Shown: positions 1 through 7,548 of the stretch, one piece after another
How the letters are laid out: each line of letters begins with the position of its first letter
Numbering within the stretch: position 1 is the stretch's first letter
Source: Candidatus Eisenbacteria bacterium
GTDB lineage: Bacteria; Eisenbacteria; RBG-16-71-46; JACRLI01
Direction of reading: 5' to 3'
DNA length: 39,793 bases
NCBI GenBank assembly: GCA_016235265.1
Contig: JACRLI010000010.1
Span: 18,966-58,758, forward strand
Made by a program: the position numbers and the translations under genes
Notes under the pieces: model-generated
Database searches by the model: none
What the model was told of the DNA's origin: nothing
What the model saw: only the letters and a program-made list of their open reading frames with translations

Positions 1-1032
1 CCGGGGGATGAGGACGAAATCGAATCCCTCACCCAGCCGATGCTGATCGAGGAACCTCCCCTGACAGAGGCACCGCCGATGACGCACACCACGCTGGAAC
101 ACGAAGTTCCGCCCGCACCCGCCGCCGTGTCCTTCTACCCGGCCTCGATGCGCGCCACCGCCACGCACCTGGCCGCGTTCCTGGACGAACAGCGCTCGGC
201 CACCGACGCCGCGCACGGCCATGCCTGGCTCTGGGACGAGGTCCTGGGCGACCTCGTGGCGCTGCGGGAGGTGACTTCGGGCGTCACCCCCGTGGATGGC
301 CCGGGCGACTGGGCCCAGCGCTGGATCCGTCGCGCGTGGTCGGAGCGGCGCGCGCTGGTGTTCCAGGAGTCGCCGCTGGTGCCCGAGGGCGGCGTGCCGC
401 AACGCTCGCGCGCCATGCTGGCGCTCCCGGTGGGAGACGAGGGGATTCTCTACCTCGAAGACGCCTGGCTGCCCGCCGACGTGCGCGCGCCGGGCCGGGA
501 GGGCCTGGCCCGCGTCGCCCGCCAGTGGGCGGACTCGGTGGCCGCCTCGCGCGCCGAGCTGGCCCGGGTGCTGCGCCAGCGCATTCAGGACCACGTGGGC
601 CCCGCGGTGTTCGACATCCTGCCGGAGGACGGCGCCTGTGACCCGTGGCCGTCCACGGCCGCCCGACTGGCCGAGCTGCTGGAGGCCGACGCGGTGGTGT
701 TCCACTTCCCCGACGGGGGAGCCGTGGCGGCGGCGCCCTCGCTGCCCGATGCGCGCCTGGAACCTCTGGTCGAGATGCTGGCCGGCATGCCGGCGGACGC
801 GCTCCGCGCGCTGCCGCGCCTGGCGGCCCGCGCTCGCACCCCCGAGGGCCACGCGCTGCGCGAGATGGGGCTGACCTCGCTGCTCGGCTGGGCCCGCGGC
901 GACGGCCTCGAGCGCGTCGCGGTGGGCGCCGTGCGCGCCGTGGAATCCGGCCGCGACGAGTTCCACCCCGAGCACTTGGTGGCGCTCAAGAAGCTCCTGG
1001 CCCTGGCCAGCGCCCTCAGCCGGCCGGCGTAG
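1..1032 (+). CDS. GAF-like domain protein, 5'-partial
   Basis: The reading frame is open from the first base of the window, so the true start is probably upstream; the first ATG in frame is at 40. The visible 343 codons begin with an acidic, proline-rich linker. Two mixed alpha/beta segments follow, at about residues 40-190 and 210-330 counted from the ATG. They resemble tandem GAF sensor modules, with stretches such as RAMLALPVGDEGILYLED and LLGWARGDGLERVAVGAVRA. No DNA-binding or catalytic domain is visible in this part. The stop lies 22 bases before mutL on the same strand, so the two may share a transcript. GAF assignment is by fold-like pattern only, and the ligand is unknown. An upstream FHA or kinase module is possible because such linkers often join FHA and GAF domains. 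Confidence 0.6.
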   Translation, partial: PGDEDEIESLTQPMLIEEPPLTEAPPMTHTTLEHEVPPAPAAVSFYPASMRATATHLAAFLDEQRSATDAAHGHAWLWDEVLGDLVALREVTSGVTPVDGPGDWAQRWIRRAWSERRALVFQESPLVPEGGVPQRSRAMLALPVGDEGILYLEDAWLPADVRAPGREGLARVARQWADSVAASRAELARVLRQRIQDHVGPAVFDILPEDGACDPWPSTAARLAELLEADAVVFHFPDGGAVAAAPSLPDARLEPLVEMLAGMPADALRALPRLAARARTPEGHALREMGLTSLLGWARGDGLERVAVGAVRAVESGRDEFHPEHLVALKKLLALASALSRPA

Positions 1033-1054
1033 CCGCGGCGAAATCGGGGACCTC

Positions 1055-2878
1055 ATGCCCGCACCCTCGACGCGCGCCGGGCGGATCCGCGTATTGCCTC
1101 CCCAGGTGGTGGCCCAGATCGCCGCGGGGGAGGTGATCGAGCGGCCTGTCTCGGTCCTCAAGGAACTCCTCGAGAACGCCCTGGATTCCGGCGCCTCGCG
1201 CTGCGACATCCGCCTGGGCGCCGACCCCTCGAGCCTCATGGAAGTCACCGACGACGGCAGCGGCATGGGGGCCGACGAGGTGCCCCTGGCGCTCACCCGG
1301 CACGCCACCAGCAAGATGCCCGAGAGCGGCACCCTCGAGGAAGTGACCACGCTGGGCTTCCGGGGCGAGGCGCTGCCGTCCATCGCCACCGTGGCGCGCG
1401 TGACGCTGGAGACGCGCCCCGGCGCCGAACAGTCCGGCACGCGCGCCCGCGCCCACGGTGAGGAGTTGCGCCTGGAGGAGTGCGCCCGCGCCGCCGGCAC
1501 CACGGTGCGCGTGGAGGACTTGTTCGAATCCCTCCCCGGGCGCCGCAAGTTCCTGCGCTCCGCGCGCAGCGAGGTCCGCGCCGCCGTCCGCCTGGTCAGC
1601 GCCTATGCCCTGGCCCGCCCGGACGTGGCCTTCACGCTGGAAGTGGACGGCCGCGAGCAGCTGCGCTGGGCGCGCGCCGCGTCGCTGCGGGAGCGCGCGC
1701 TGGCCGTGTTCGGCGTGAGCCTGGACGACGGCTTCGTGCCCCTCTCGGGCGGCACCCCGCCGCTGCGCCTGCAGGGCTTCCTGGGCCGCCCCGAGCGCCA
1801 CCGCTCCACCCGCGAGGACCAGTACTTCTTCGTCAACGGGCGCTGGGTGCAGAACGGCTTCCTAGCCCAGGCCCTGCGCCAGGGCTACCGCTCGCTGCTG
1901 CCTCCAGACCGGCACCCTGCGGCGGTGGTGCTGATGGAGTTGCCCGCCGACCAGGTGGACGTAAACTTCCATCCCACCAAGCGCGAGGTGCGCTTCGCCC
2001 AGGAGAGCTGGATCTGGAACGAGCTGCGTCGCGGGGTGGAGCAGTCGCTGGCGGTGCTGGGGCGCGCCGACGCCGGGGGAGGGCCATGGATCTCCGGCGC
2101 CGAGGGCGGGCCGGCCTGGCCCGAGGGGAGCCGATCCGTCCCGCCGGGGCCCGACGCCTGGGCCAGCTTGCTGCGCACGGCGCCGCTGCCGCTGCTGGGT
2201 CATGAAGTGCGCGACGCGGGCGAAGCCCGCGCCGCGGAAGCCGCGCTGGAGAAGGGCGGTCCGGACCCCGAGGCGGTCCCGGGGCCCGGCTTCGGGCTGT
2301 GGCAGCTCCATCGCACCTACATCCTGGCGCCCATCCGCAGCGGGCTGCTGGTGGTGGACCAGCACGCGGCCCACGAGCGGATCCTCTACGAGGACGCGCT
2401 GCGCCGTCTGCGCGGCCGGGCCGAGGCCGGGCAGACGCTGCTCTTCCCGCTGGTCCTGGAGCTGGACGCCTCCGAACTGGATACGCTGCTCGACCTCACA
2501 CCCCACCTGGAACGGCTGGGTTTCAGCTTCGACCTGTTGAGCGGGCGCAGCCTGAACGTGCGCGCCATCCCCGCGGGCGTGTCCCGCTGGCAGGACGGCG
2601 AAACCCTGCGCCGGCTGCTGCGCGAGGGGCGGGCTTTCGCGCACGATCCGGCGGGCGCGGAGGGGGTGGCCGAGAAGCTGGCCCGCTCCTTCGCCTGCCA
2701 CAGTGCGGTGAAGGCGGGCGATCCGCTTACCGCCCTGGAGATGCAGGGGCTCATTGACGGGCTGTTCGCCACCTCGATGCCGCATGGCGACGTGCACGGG
2801 CGCCCCACGCTGGTGCGTCTGGGCCTCGAGGACTTCGAGCGCCTCTTCGGGCGGCGCCGTGGACAGCCGCTCCTGTAG
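1055..2878 (+). CDS. mutL: DNA mismatch repair protein MutL
   Basis: This is the MutL homodimer that couples MutS mismatch recognition to strand incision. The N-terminal GHKL ATPase motifs are clear: IAAGEVIERPVSVLKELLEN with the catalytic Glu and Asn, DDGSGM, and TLGFRGEALPSI. The C-terminal domain carries the endonuclease motif DQHAAHERILYE (DQHAx2Ex4E), so this is the nicking type of MutL expected in bacteria lacking MutH. ACHSAVKAGD is also present. The usual CPHGRP metal motif reads DVHGRP, with Asp in place of Cys. The length of 607 residues is normal. The ATG start gives the canonical N-terminus after a short variable lead. The gene overlaps miaA by 20 bases, the common mutL-miaA arrangement. 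Confidence 0.96.
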   Translation: MPAPSTRAGRIRVLPPQVVAQIAAGEVIERPVSVLKELLENALDSGASRCDIRLGADPSSLMEVTDDGSGMGADEVPLALTRHATSKMPESGTLEEVTTLGFRGEALPSIATVARVTLETRPGAEQSGTRARAHGEELRLEECARAAGTTVRVEDLFESLPGRRKFLRSARSEVRAAVRLVSAYALARPDVAFTLEVDGREQLRWARAASLRERALAVFGVSLDDGFVPLSGGTPPLRLQGFLGRPERHRSTREDQYFFVNGRWVQNGFLAQALRQGYRSLLPPDRHPAAVVLMELPADQVDVNFHPTKREVRFAQESWIWNELRRGVEQSLAVLGRADAGGGPWISGAEGGPAWPEGSRSVPPGPDAWASLLRTAPLPLLGHEVRDAGEARAAEAALEKGGPDPEAVPGPGFGLWQLHRTYILAPIRSGLLVVDQHAAHERILYEDALRRLRGRAEAGQTLLFPLVLELDASELDTLLDLTPHLERLGFSFDLLSGRSLNVRAIPAGVSRWQDGETLRRLLREGRAFAHDPAGAEGVAEKLARSFACHSAVKAGDPLTALEMQGLIDGLFATSMPHGDVHGRPTLVRLGLEDFERLFGRRRGQPLL

Positions 2879-3815
2879 GCCCCTGGCCGTCCTCGTCGGC
2901 CCCACCGCCGCGGGCAAGACCGCGGTGGCCCTGGAGCTGGCGGACCTCCTGGCGCGCGACGGCCCGCCGGTCGAGATTCTCTCCGTGGATTCCCGCCAGG
3001 TGTTCCGCGGCATGGACATCGGCACCGCCAAGCCCACGCCCGCCGAGAACGCCCGCGTCCGGCACCACCTGGTGGACCTGGTGGACCCCGGCGAGTCCCT
3101 GTCCGCGGGCGCGTTCCGCCGACACTTCGACGCGGCCGAAGCCGGGCTGGCAACACGCGGCGTTCGTCCCCTGGCCGTGGGCGGCTCCGGGCTGTACCTC
3201 AAGGCGGTCACGCACGGGCTGTTCCAGGGCCCGGCGGCGAGGGCCGACCTGCGCGCGGCCTGGGAGCCGCGCCCGGTGGAGGAGTTGCACGCGGAGCTGC
3301 GCTCGGTGGACCCCGAGACTGCGGCGCGCCTGGCACCGCGCGATCGTCAGCGCATCGTGCGCGCGCTGGAAGTCTTCCACACCGAGGGCCGGCCGCTGAG
3401 TGCGCTGCATCGCGAACGCCCGGGCTCGGGCCGCCCCGTGGCGGTGGTGGGCCTGGAGCGCCCCCGCGAGGAGTTGTACGCGCGCATTGACCGCCGCGTG
3501 GAGGCCATGGTGGCCGCGGGGCTGGAGGAGGAGGCACGACGCCTCTGGGAGCGGCGCCTGCCGCCCGACACCGGGGCCATGAAGACCGTCGGGTACCGGG
3601 AGTGGTTCCCCCGCTTCGAGGGCCGGCGCTCCGGGGCCGAGGCGGTGGAGGAGATCCAGCGCAACACGCGGCGCTACGCCAAGCGCCAGCTCACCTGGTT
3701 TCGGGCCCTCCCGGGCGTGGCCTGGGTCCCTGCGGGGGCCGGGCCGGGGGAAGCCGCCTCGGGGGCGCGGAAGGCGCTTCAAAAACTGCTTGACCCTATG
3801 GGCACAACACCATAG
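2859..3815 (+). CDS. miaA: tRNA dimethylallyltransferase MiaA
   Basis: MiaA transfers a dimethylallyl group to N6 of A37 in tRNAs that read codons starting with U. The P-loop GPTAAGKT sits about 14 residues from the chosen start. It is followed by the family motifs SVDSRQVFRGMDIGTAKP and RHHLVDLVDP, then GGSGLYLKAV, with YAKRQLTWFR near the C-terminus. I chose the GTG at 2859, which gives 318 residues, the usual family length. The upstream in-frame ATG at 2754 lies deep inside mutL and would add an unrelated basic and Cys-rich leader. The start overlaps the end of mutL by 20 bases, suggesting translational coupling. The 3' end is close to tRNA-Gly. Confidence 0.95.
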   Translation: MDSRSCRPLAVLVGPTAAGKTAVALELADLLARDGPPVEILSVDSRQVFRGMDIGTAKPTPAENARVRHHLVDLVDPGESLSAGAFRRHFDAAEAGLATRGVRPLAVGGSGLYLKAVTHGLFQGPAARADLRAAWEPRPVEELHAELRSVDPETAARLAPRDRQRIVRALEVFHTEGRPLSALHRERPGSGRPVAVVGLERPREELYARIDRRVEAMVAAGLEEEARRLWERRLPPDTGAMKTVGYREWFPRFEGRRSGAEAVEEIQRNTRRYAKRQLTWFRALPGVAWVPAGAGPGEAASGARKALQKLLDPMGTTP

Positions 3816-3838
3816 CCTAGCGTTCGATAGCATGGAGA

Positions 3839-3913
<75 letters not shown>

Positions 3914-3959
3914 TCCCTCTTGCACGGGTGCCGCGGCGGAAGCGCCGCGGCCTCTTCTC

Positions 3960-5276
3960 ATGAACCTGCCCATCGTAGCCATCGTCGGCCGGCCCAACGT
4001 CGGCAAGTCCACGCTCTTCAACCGGCTTCTCGGAAGGCGCCAGGCCGTGGTGCACGACGAGCCCGGGGTGACGCGTGACCGCCACTACGCACGCGCGGAG
4101 TGGGGGCGGCATCATTTCTACCTTGTGGACACGGGCGGGCTCATGCCTTCCGAGGAGTCCGGCATCCTCCACCAGGTGCGCCTGCAGGCCGAGGCGGCCA
4201 TCGAGGAGGCCGACCTGGTGCTGTTCCTGGTGGACGCCAAGGTACCTCCCACCGACCTGGACCTCGAGATCGCCCGGCGCCTCTTCAAGCACTCCGGCAA
4301 GGTGATGCTGGTGGTGAACAAGGCCGATGGTGACCGCGAGGACTGGGAGAGCGGGGAGTGGATCCGGATGGGACTGGGAGAGCCCTTCCCGGTGTCCGCG
4401 TTGCACGGGCGCTCCGTGGGCGACCTGTTGAGCGAGGCCACTTCGCGCCTGGCCAAACCGGTCGAGGAGGTCGAAGACCCCGACGTGATCCGCGTGGCCG
4501 TGGTGGGCCGGCCCAACGTGGGCAAGTCCTCGCTGGTGAATGCCCTGCTGCGCCAAGAGCGCATGGTGGTGGATGCCGTGCCCGGCACCACCCGCGACGC
4601 CATTGACACCGAGGTGGTGGTGGACGGCCGGCGCTTCGTGCTGGTGGACACCGCCGGGCTGCGCCGCAAGGCGAAGGTGCACGACCCCACCGAGTTCTAC
4701 TCCGGCATCCGCACCCAGCAGAGCCTGGAGCGCTGCCACGTGGCGGTGGTGCTGCTGGATGCCTCGGAGCCGCTCAGCACCCAGGACGTGCATGTGGCCT
4801 CCACGGTGGCCGGGCTCAACCGTGCCGCGCTGCTCGTCTTCAACAAGTGGGATTTGGTTGGAAAGGAGACCAACACCGCCCGCGACATGGAGCAGGACGC
4901 GCGCGACCGAATGCCGTTCATGGAATACGCCCCGGCGGTGTTCATCAGCGCCCTGACCCGCCAGCGGGTGAGCGCGCTGTGGCCGCTGCTGGAGAAGGTG
5001 CACGCCCAGGCCACGCGCCGCATCGGCACCGGCGAGCTCAACCGCTTCTTCGAGGACCTGCAGAAGCGCAACCCGGCCCCGGCGAGCAAGTCCGGGCTGC
5101 GGCCGCGAATCTACTACGCCAACCAGACCGGGGTGCTGCCGCCCACCTTCAACCTGTTCGTGAACCATCCCCGGGCCATCGCACCCAACTACTCCAAGTT
5201 CCTCCAGAACCGCATGCGCGACGACCTCGAGATCGTGGGCACGCCGGTGCTGCTGCGCTTCCGGAAGAGCGACTGA
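3960..5276 (+). CDS. der: GTPase Der (EngA), ribosome assembly
   Basis: Der is the tandem-GTPase factor needed for 50S subunit maturation. Two complete G domains are visible. The first has GRPNVGKST at residues 10-18, DTGG and NKAD. The second has GRPNVGKSS near residue 180, DTAG and NKWD. A C-terminal KH-like domain ends in ...LRFRKSD. The 438-residue length is normal. The frame continues upstream into the tRNA, but the first sensible start is the ATG at 3960, giving MNLPIVAIVGRPNVGKS. No strong Shine-Dalgarno sequence precedes it. plsY starts 2 bases after the stop. Confidence 0.97.
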   Translation: MNLPIVAIVGRPNVGKSTLFNRLLGRRQAVVHDEPGVTRDRHYARAEWGRHHFYLVDTGGLMPSEESGILHQVRLQAEAAIEEADLVLFLVDAKVPPTDLDLEIARRLFKHSGKVMLVVNKADGDREDWESGEWIRMGLGEPFPVSALHGRSVGDLLSEATSRLAKPVEEVEDPDVIRVAVVGRPNVGKSSLVNALLRQERMVVDAVPGTTRDAIDTEVVVDGRRFVLVDTAGLRRKAKVHDPTEFYSGIRTQQSLERCHVAVVLLDASEPLSTQDVHVASTVAGLNRAALLVFNKWDLVGKETNTARDMEQDARDRMPFMEYAPAVFISALTRQRVSALWPLLEKVHAQATRRIGTGELNRFFEDLQKRNPAPASKSGLRPRIYYANQTGVLPPTFNLFVNHPRAIAPNYSKFLQNRMRDDLEIVGTPVLLRFRKSD

Positions 5277-5278
5277 GC

Positions 5279-5905
5279 ATGCGCGCCGCGCTGCTGCTCC
5301 TCGCCGCGTACCTGCTGGGCAGCCTGCCGTGGTCGCTGTGGGCTTCGCGGCTCCGCGGGGTGGACCTGCGCACCGTGGGCAGCGGCAATCTCGGGGCCAC
5401 CAACGTGTATCGCGCGCTGGGGCCGGCGTGGGGCATCGGGGTGCTGGCGCTGGACATGCTGAAGGGGGCGGCCGCGGTGGCGCTGGCGCGGAGCTTCAGT
5501 TCGCAGGAGCCGGTGTGGCTACCCTCGGCGGCCCTGGTGACGGCGGTGCTGGGCCACGTGTTCACCGTGTTCGCCGGGTTCCGGGGAGGCAAGGGCGTGG
5601 CCACCGGGCTGGGAGGCTTCCTGGCGCTGGCGCCGATCCCGGGCTTCACTGCCGTGGGGGTGTGGCTGGCCCTGTTCGCAGTGTCGCGCATCGTGTCGCT
5701 GGCCTCGCTGGCAGCGTTCGTTGCGCTGCCGGTGGCCGAGATCCTGACCGGAAGCGGGCGGCCGGACTTCGCCTACGTGGTGGGGCTCACGGTGCTGGTG
5801 GCGATGCTGGTGTGGTGGCGGCACCGGGACAACATTCGCCGCATCCTCGGCGGGCAGGAGCCCCGGTTGGGCTCGAAGCCCGGGGCGGGGACCGCCCGTG
5901 GCTGA
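5279..5905 (+). CDS. plsY: Glycerol-3-phosphate acyltransferase PlsY
   Basis: PlsY is the inner-membrane enzyme that acylates glycerol-3-phosphate from acyl-phosphate, the first step of phosphatidic acid synthesis. The 208-residue product is strongly hydrophobic with about five membrane spans. It carries the family motifs GSLPWSLW, GSGNLGATNVYR (substrate loop), GHVFTVFAGFRGGKGVATGLG and WWRHRDNIRRI. The ATG at 5279 lies 2 bases after the der stop. The gene overlaps gpsA by 8 bases, so the enzyme that uses glycerol-3-phosphate and the enzyme that makes it appear co-translated. Confidence 0.96.
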   Translation: MRAALLLLAAYLLGSLPWSLWASRLRGVDLRTVGSGNLGATNVYRALGPAWGIGVLALDMLKGAAAVALARSFSSQEPVWLPSAALVTAVLGHVFTVFAGFRGGKGVATGLGGFLALAPIPGFTAVGVWLALFAVSRIVSLASLAAFVALPVAEILTGSGRPDFAYVVGLTVLVAMLVWWRHRDNIRRILGGQEPRLGSKPGAGTARG

Positions 5906-6923
5906 GCCCGCCGCGAGCCGCGTGGGCGTGCTGGGAGCGGGAAGCTGGGGCACCACCCTGGCGCTGCACCTCGCGCGCAAGGGCGAGACCGTGACCCTGT
6001 GGGACGGGGACGCCGCGCACGTGGCGCGCCTGGAGGCCGAGGGCCGCAACGAGCGCCACGTGCCGGGTGAGAAGTTTCCGCCCTCGATCACGGTGACACC
6101 GTGGCTCGAAGACGCCTGCGGCGGGCCGGTAGTGATCTTCGCCGTGCCCGCCGCGGCCATGACCCCGGTGGCCGAGTCGGTGGCGAAGGCGCATCCGGAG
6201 TGGGCCGGTCTGCCGGTCACCGTGGCCAAGGGCTTCGAAGGCGAGAGCGGCCGGCGCATGAGCCAGGTGCTGGCCGGCGCGCTGCCCGCCGCGGCTTCCC
6301 GGCGCGTGGTCGCGCTGGCGGGGCCGTCGCTGGCGCGGGAGGTGGCCGGGGGCCTGCCCGTCACGCTGGTCGCCGCCGGCCCGGAGGCCGAGGCCCGCGA
6401 GGTGCAGGCGCTCTTCTCGGGTCGCAACATGAGGGTGTACACCAACCCGGACATCGCAGGGGTGGAATATGCCGGAGCGCTCAAGAACATCATCGCCATC
6501 GCCGCCGGGATCCTGGATGGCATGGGGCTGGGCGACAACGCCCGCGGCGCGCTCATCACCCGCGGACTGGCCGAGATGGTCCGCCTGGGCACGGCGCTGG
6601 GCTCCCGGGCGGAGTCCTTCTACGGTCTGTGCGGGGTGGGGGACCTGGTGACCACCTGCTCCAGCCGCCTTTCGCGCAACCACCAGGTGGGGGAGCGGCT
6701 GGCAGGGGGACAGAAGCTGGAGGCGATCTTGCAGGAACTGGGACAGGTGGCCGAGGGTGTGCCCGCCGCGCGCGCCGCGGTGGACCTGGCCCGCCGCGCG
6801 GGGGTGGAGATGCCCATCGCGCAGCAGGTCCACGAGGTGTTGTTCTCGGGAAAGGACCCGCGCCGCGCGCTCGACGAGCTGATGAGCCGCGGCCTGAAGC
6901 CGGAAGTGAACGCGACGCGGTAG
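5898..6923 (+). CDS. gpsA: Glycerol-3-phosphate dehydrogenase [NAD(P)+]
   Basis: GpsA reduces dihydroxyacetone phosphate to sn-glycerol-3-phosphate for phospholipid synthesis. The Rossmann motif GAGSWGTTLA lies at residues 13-22. The central motif AGPSLAREVAGGLP and the catalytic-domain stretch GALKNIIAIAAGILDGMGLG followed by RGLAEM are intact, as is GLCGVGDLVTTCSSRLSRN. The length of 341 residues is normal. The start is a GTG overlapping the plsY stop, giving MAEPAASRVGVLGAGSWG. It completes a der-plsY-gpsA run that is common in bacteria. Confidence 0.96.
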   Translation: MAEPAASRVGVLGAGSWGTTLALHLARKGETVTLWDGDAAHVARLEAEGRNERHVPGEKFPPSITVTPWLEDACGGPVVIFAVPAAAMTPVAESVAKAHPEWAGLPVTVAKGFEGESGRRMSQVLAGALPAAASRRVVALAGPSLAREVAGGLPVTLVAAGPEAEAREVQALFSGRNMRVYTNPDIAGVEYAGALKNIIAIAAGILDGMGLGDNARGALITRGLAEMVRLGTALGSRAESFYGLCGVGDLVTTCSSRLSRNHQVGERLAGGQKLEAILQELGQVAEGVPAARAAVDLARRAGVEMPIAQQVHEVLFSGKDPRRALDELMSRGLKPEVNATR

Positions 6924-7008
6924 GGTGCCGCGTGCGCACCGAACGCCCCGCGGGGGCCCCGGCGGAGCCGCGCCGGGCAGGCCGCGGAGGCGCAGAGGAG
7001 GAGGCCCC

Positions 7009-7395
7009 ATGCCGGAAACGGCGCCCCGCCTTTCGAAGCCCTACTACTCCATCAGTGAGGTGGCAACCATCACCGAGGTGAAGGCGCACGTCCTCCGCTA
7101 CTGGGAGACGCAGTTCTCCATGCTGCGCCCCAGGAAGAACCGCGCCGGCAACCGCATGTACCGGCCGCAGGACATCGAATTCGTGCTCTACCTTAAGGAT
7201 CTGCTCTACGAGCGCCGCTTCACCATCCAGGGCGCCAAGCAGAAGATCCTCACCGACAAGCGCACCGCCCACGCCGACCCCGAGGTGCGCGAGCAGGTGG
7301 AAATGGACTTCAGGCAGGCCGGTAAGCAGCGCCTGCTGGGGGAGGTCCGCCAGGGGCTGGAGAACCTGCTCAAGGAGTTGAAGAAGAAGCTCTAG
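7009..7395 (+). CDS. MerR-family transcriptional regulator
   Basis: This is a small DNA-binding protein of 128 residues with an N-terminal MerR winged helix. The segment YYSISEVATITEVKAHVLRYWE is followed by NRMYRPQDIEFVLYLKDLLYE and FTIQGAKQKI, the classic HTH plus wing. The C-terminus (RQGLENLLKELKKKL) is a short amphipathic helix typical of the dimerisation coil, with no effector domain and no metal-binding cysteines. The ATG at 7009 has a strong AGAGGAGGAGG ribosome site. An upstream in-frame start would add only Gly/Arg/Pro-rich sequence. The gene follows gpsA by 85 bases, and similar MerR genes often sit near housekeeping operons of this type. The target is unknown. Confidence 0.9.
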   Translation: MPETAPRLSKPYYSISEVATITEVKAHVLRYWETQFSMLRPRKNRAGNRMYRPQDIEFVLYLKDLLYERRFTIQGAKQKILTDKRTAHADPEVREQVEMDFRQAGKQRLLGEVRQGLENLLKELKKKL

Positions 7396-7422
7396 TCCTG
7401 CGGGCCGGCCGGAGGGTCATAC

Positions 7423-7451
7423 TGGACACTGGCTATCAACTGCGTTATCAT
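7423..7451 (+). promoter_or_regulatory. Sigma-70-type promoter for the FG-GAP gene
   Basis: TGGACA (7423-7428) and TATCAT (7446-7451) are each one base from the consensus boxes and are separated by exactly 17 bases. They lie in a visibly A+T-richer gap about 100 bases before the start at 7549, so the secreted protein is probably transcribed independently of the gpsA/merR unit. Confidence 0.6.
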
Positions 7452-7548
7452 TCATCAATTCCAGGTTGGCAGGGAATCTTCGCGCGATCCGTTCCAGCGG
7501 GCCCAACCCCGGTCCGCGCCGCTGCTGGACCCAAGCTCGAGGTGCCCC

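Noticed and set aside
2754..2858. Upstream in-frame ATG for miaA
   Set aside because: It would add residues read from inside mutL that no MiaA has. The GTG at 2859 gives the canonical N-terminus.
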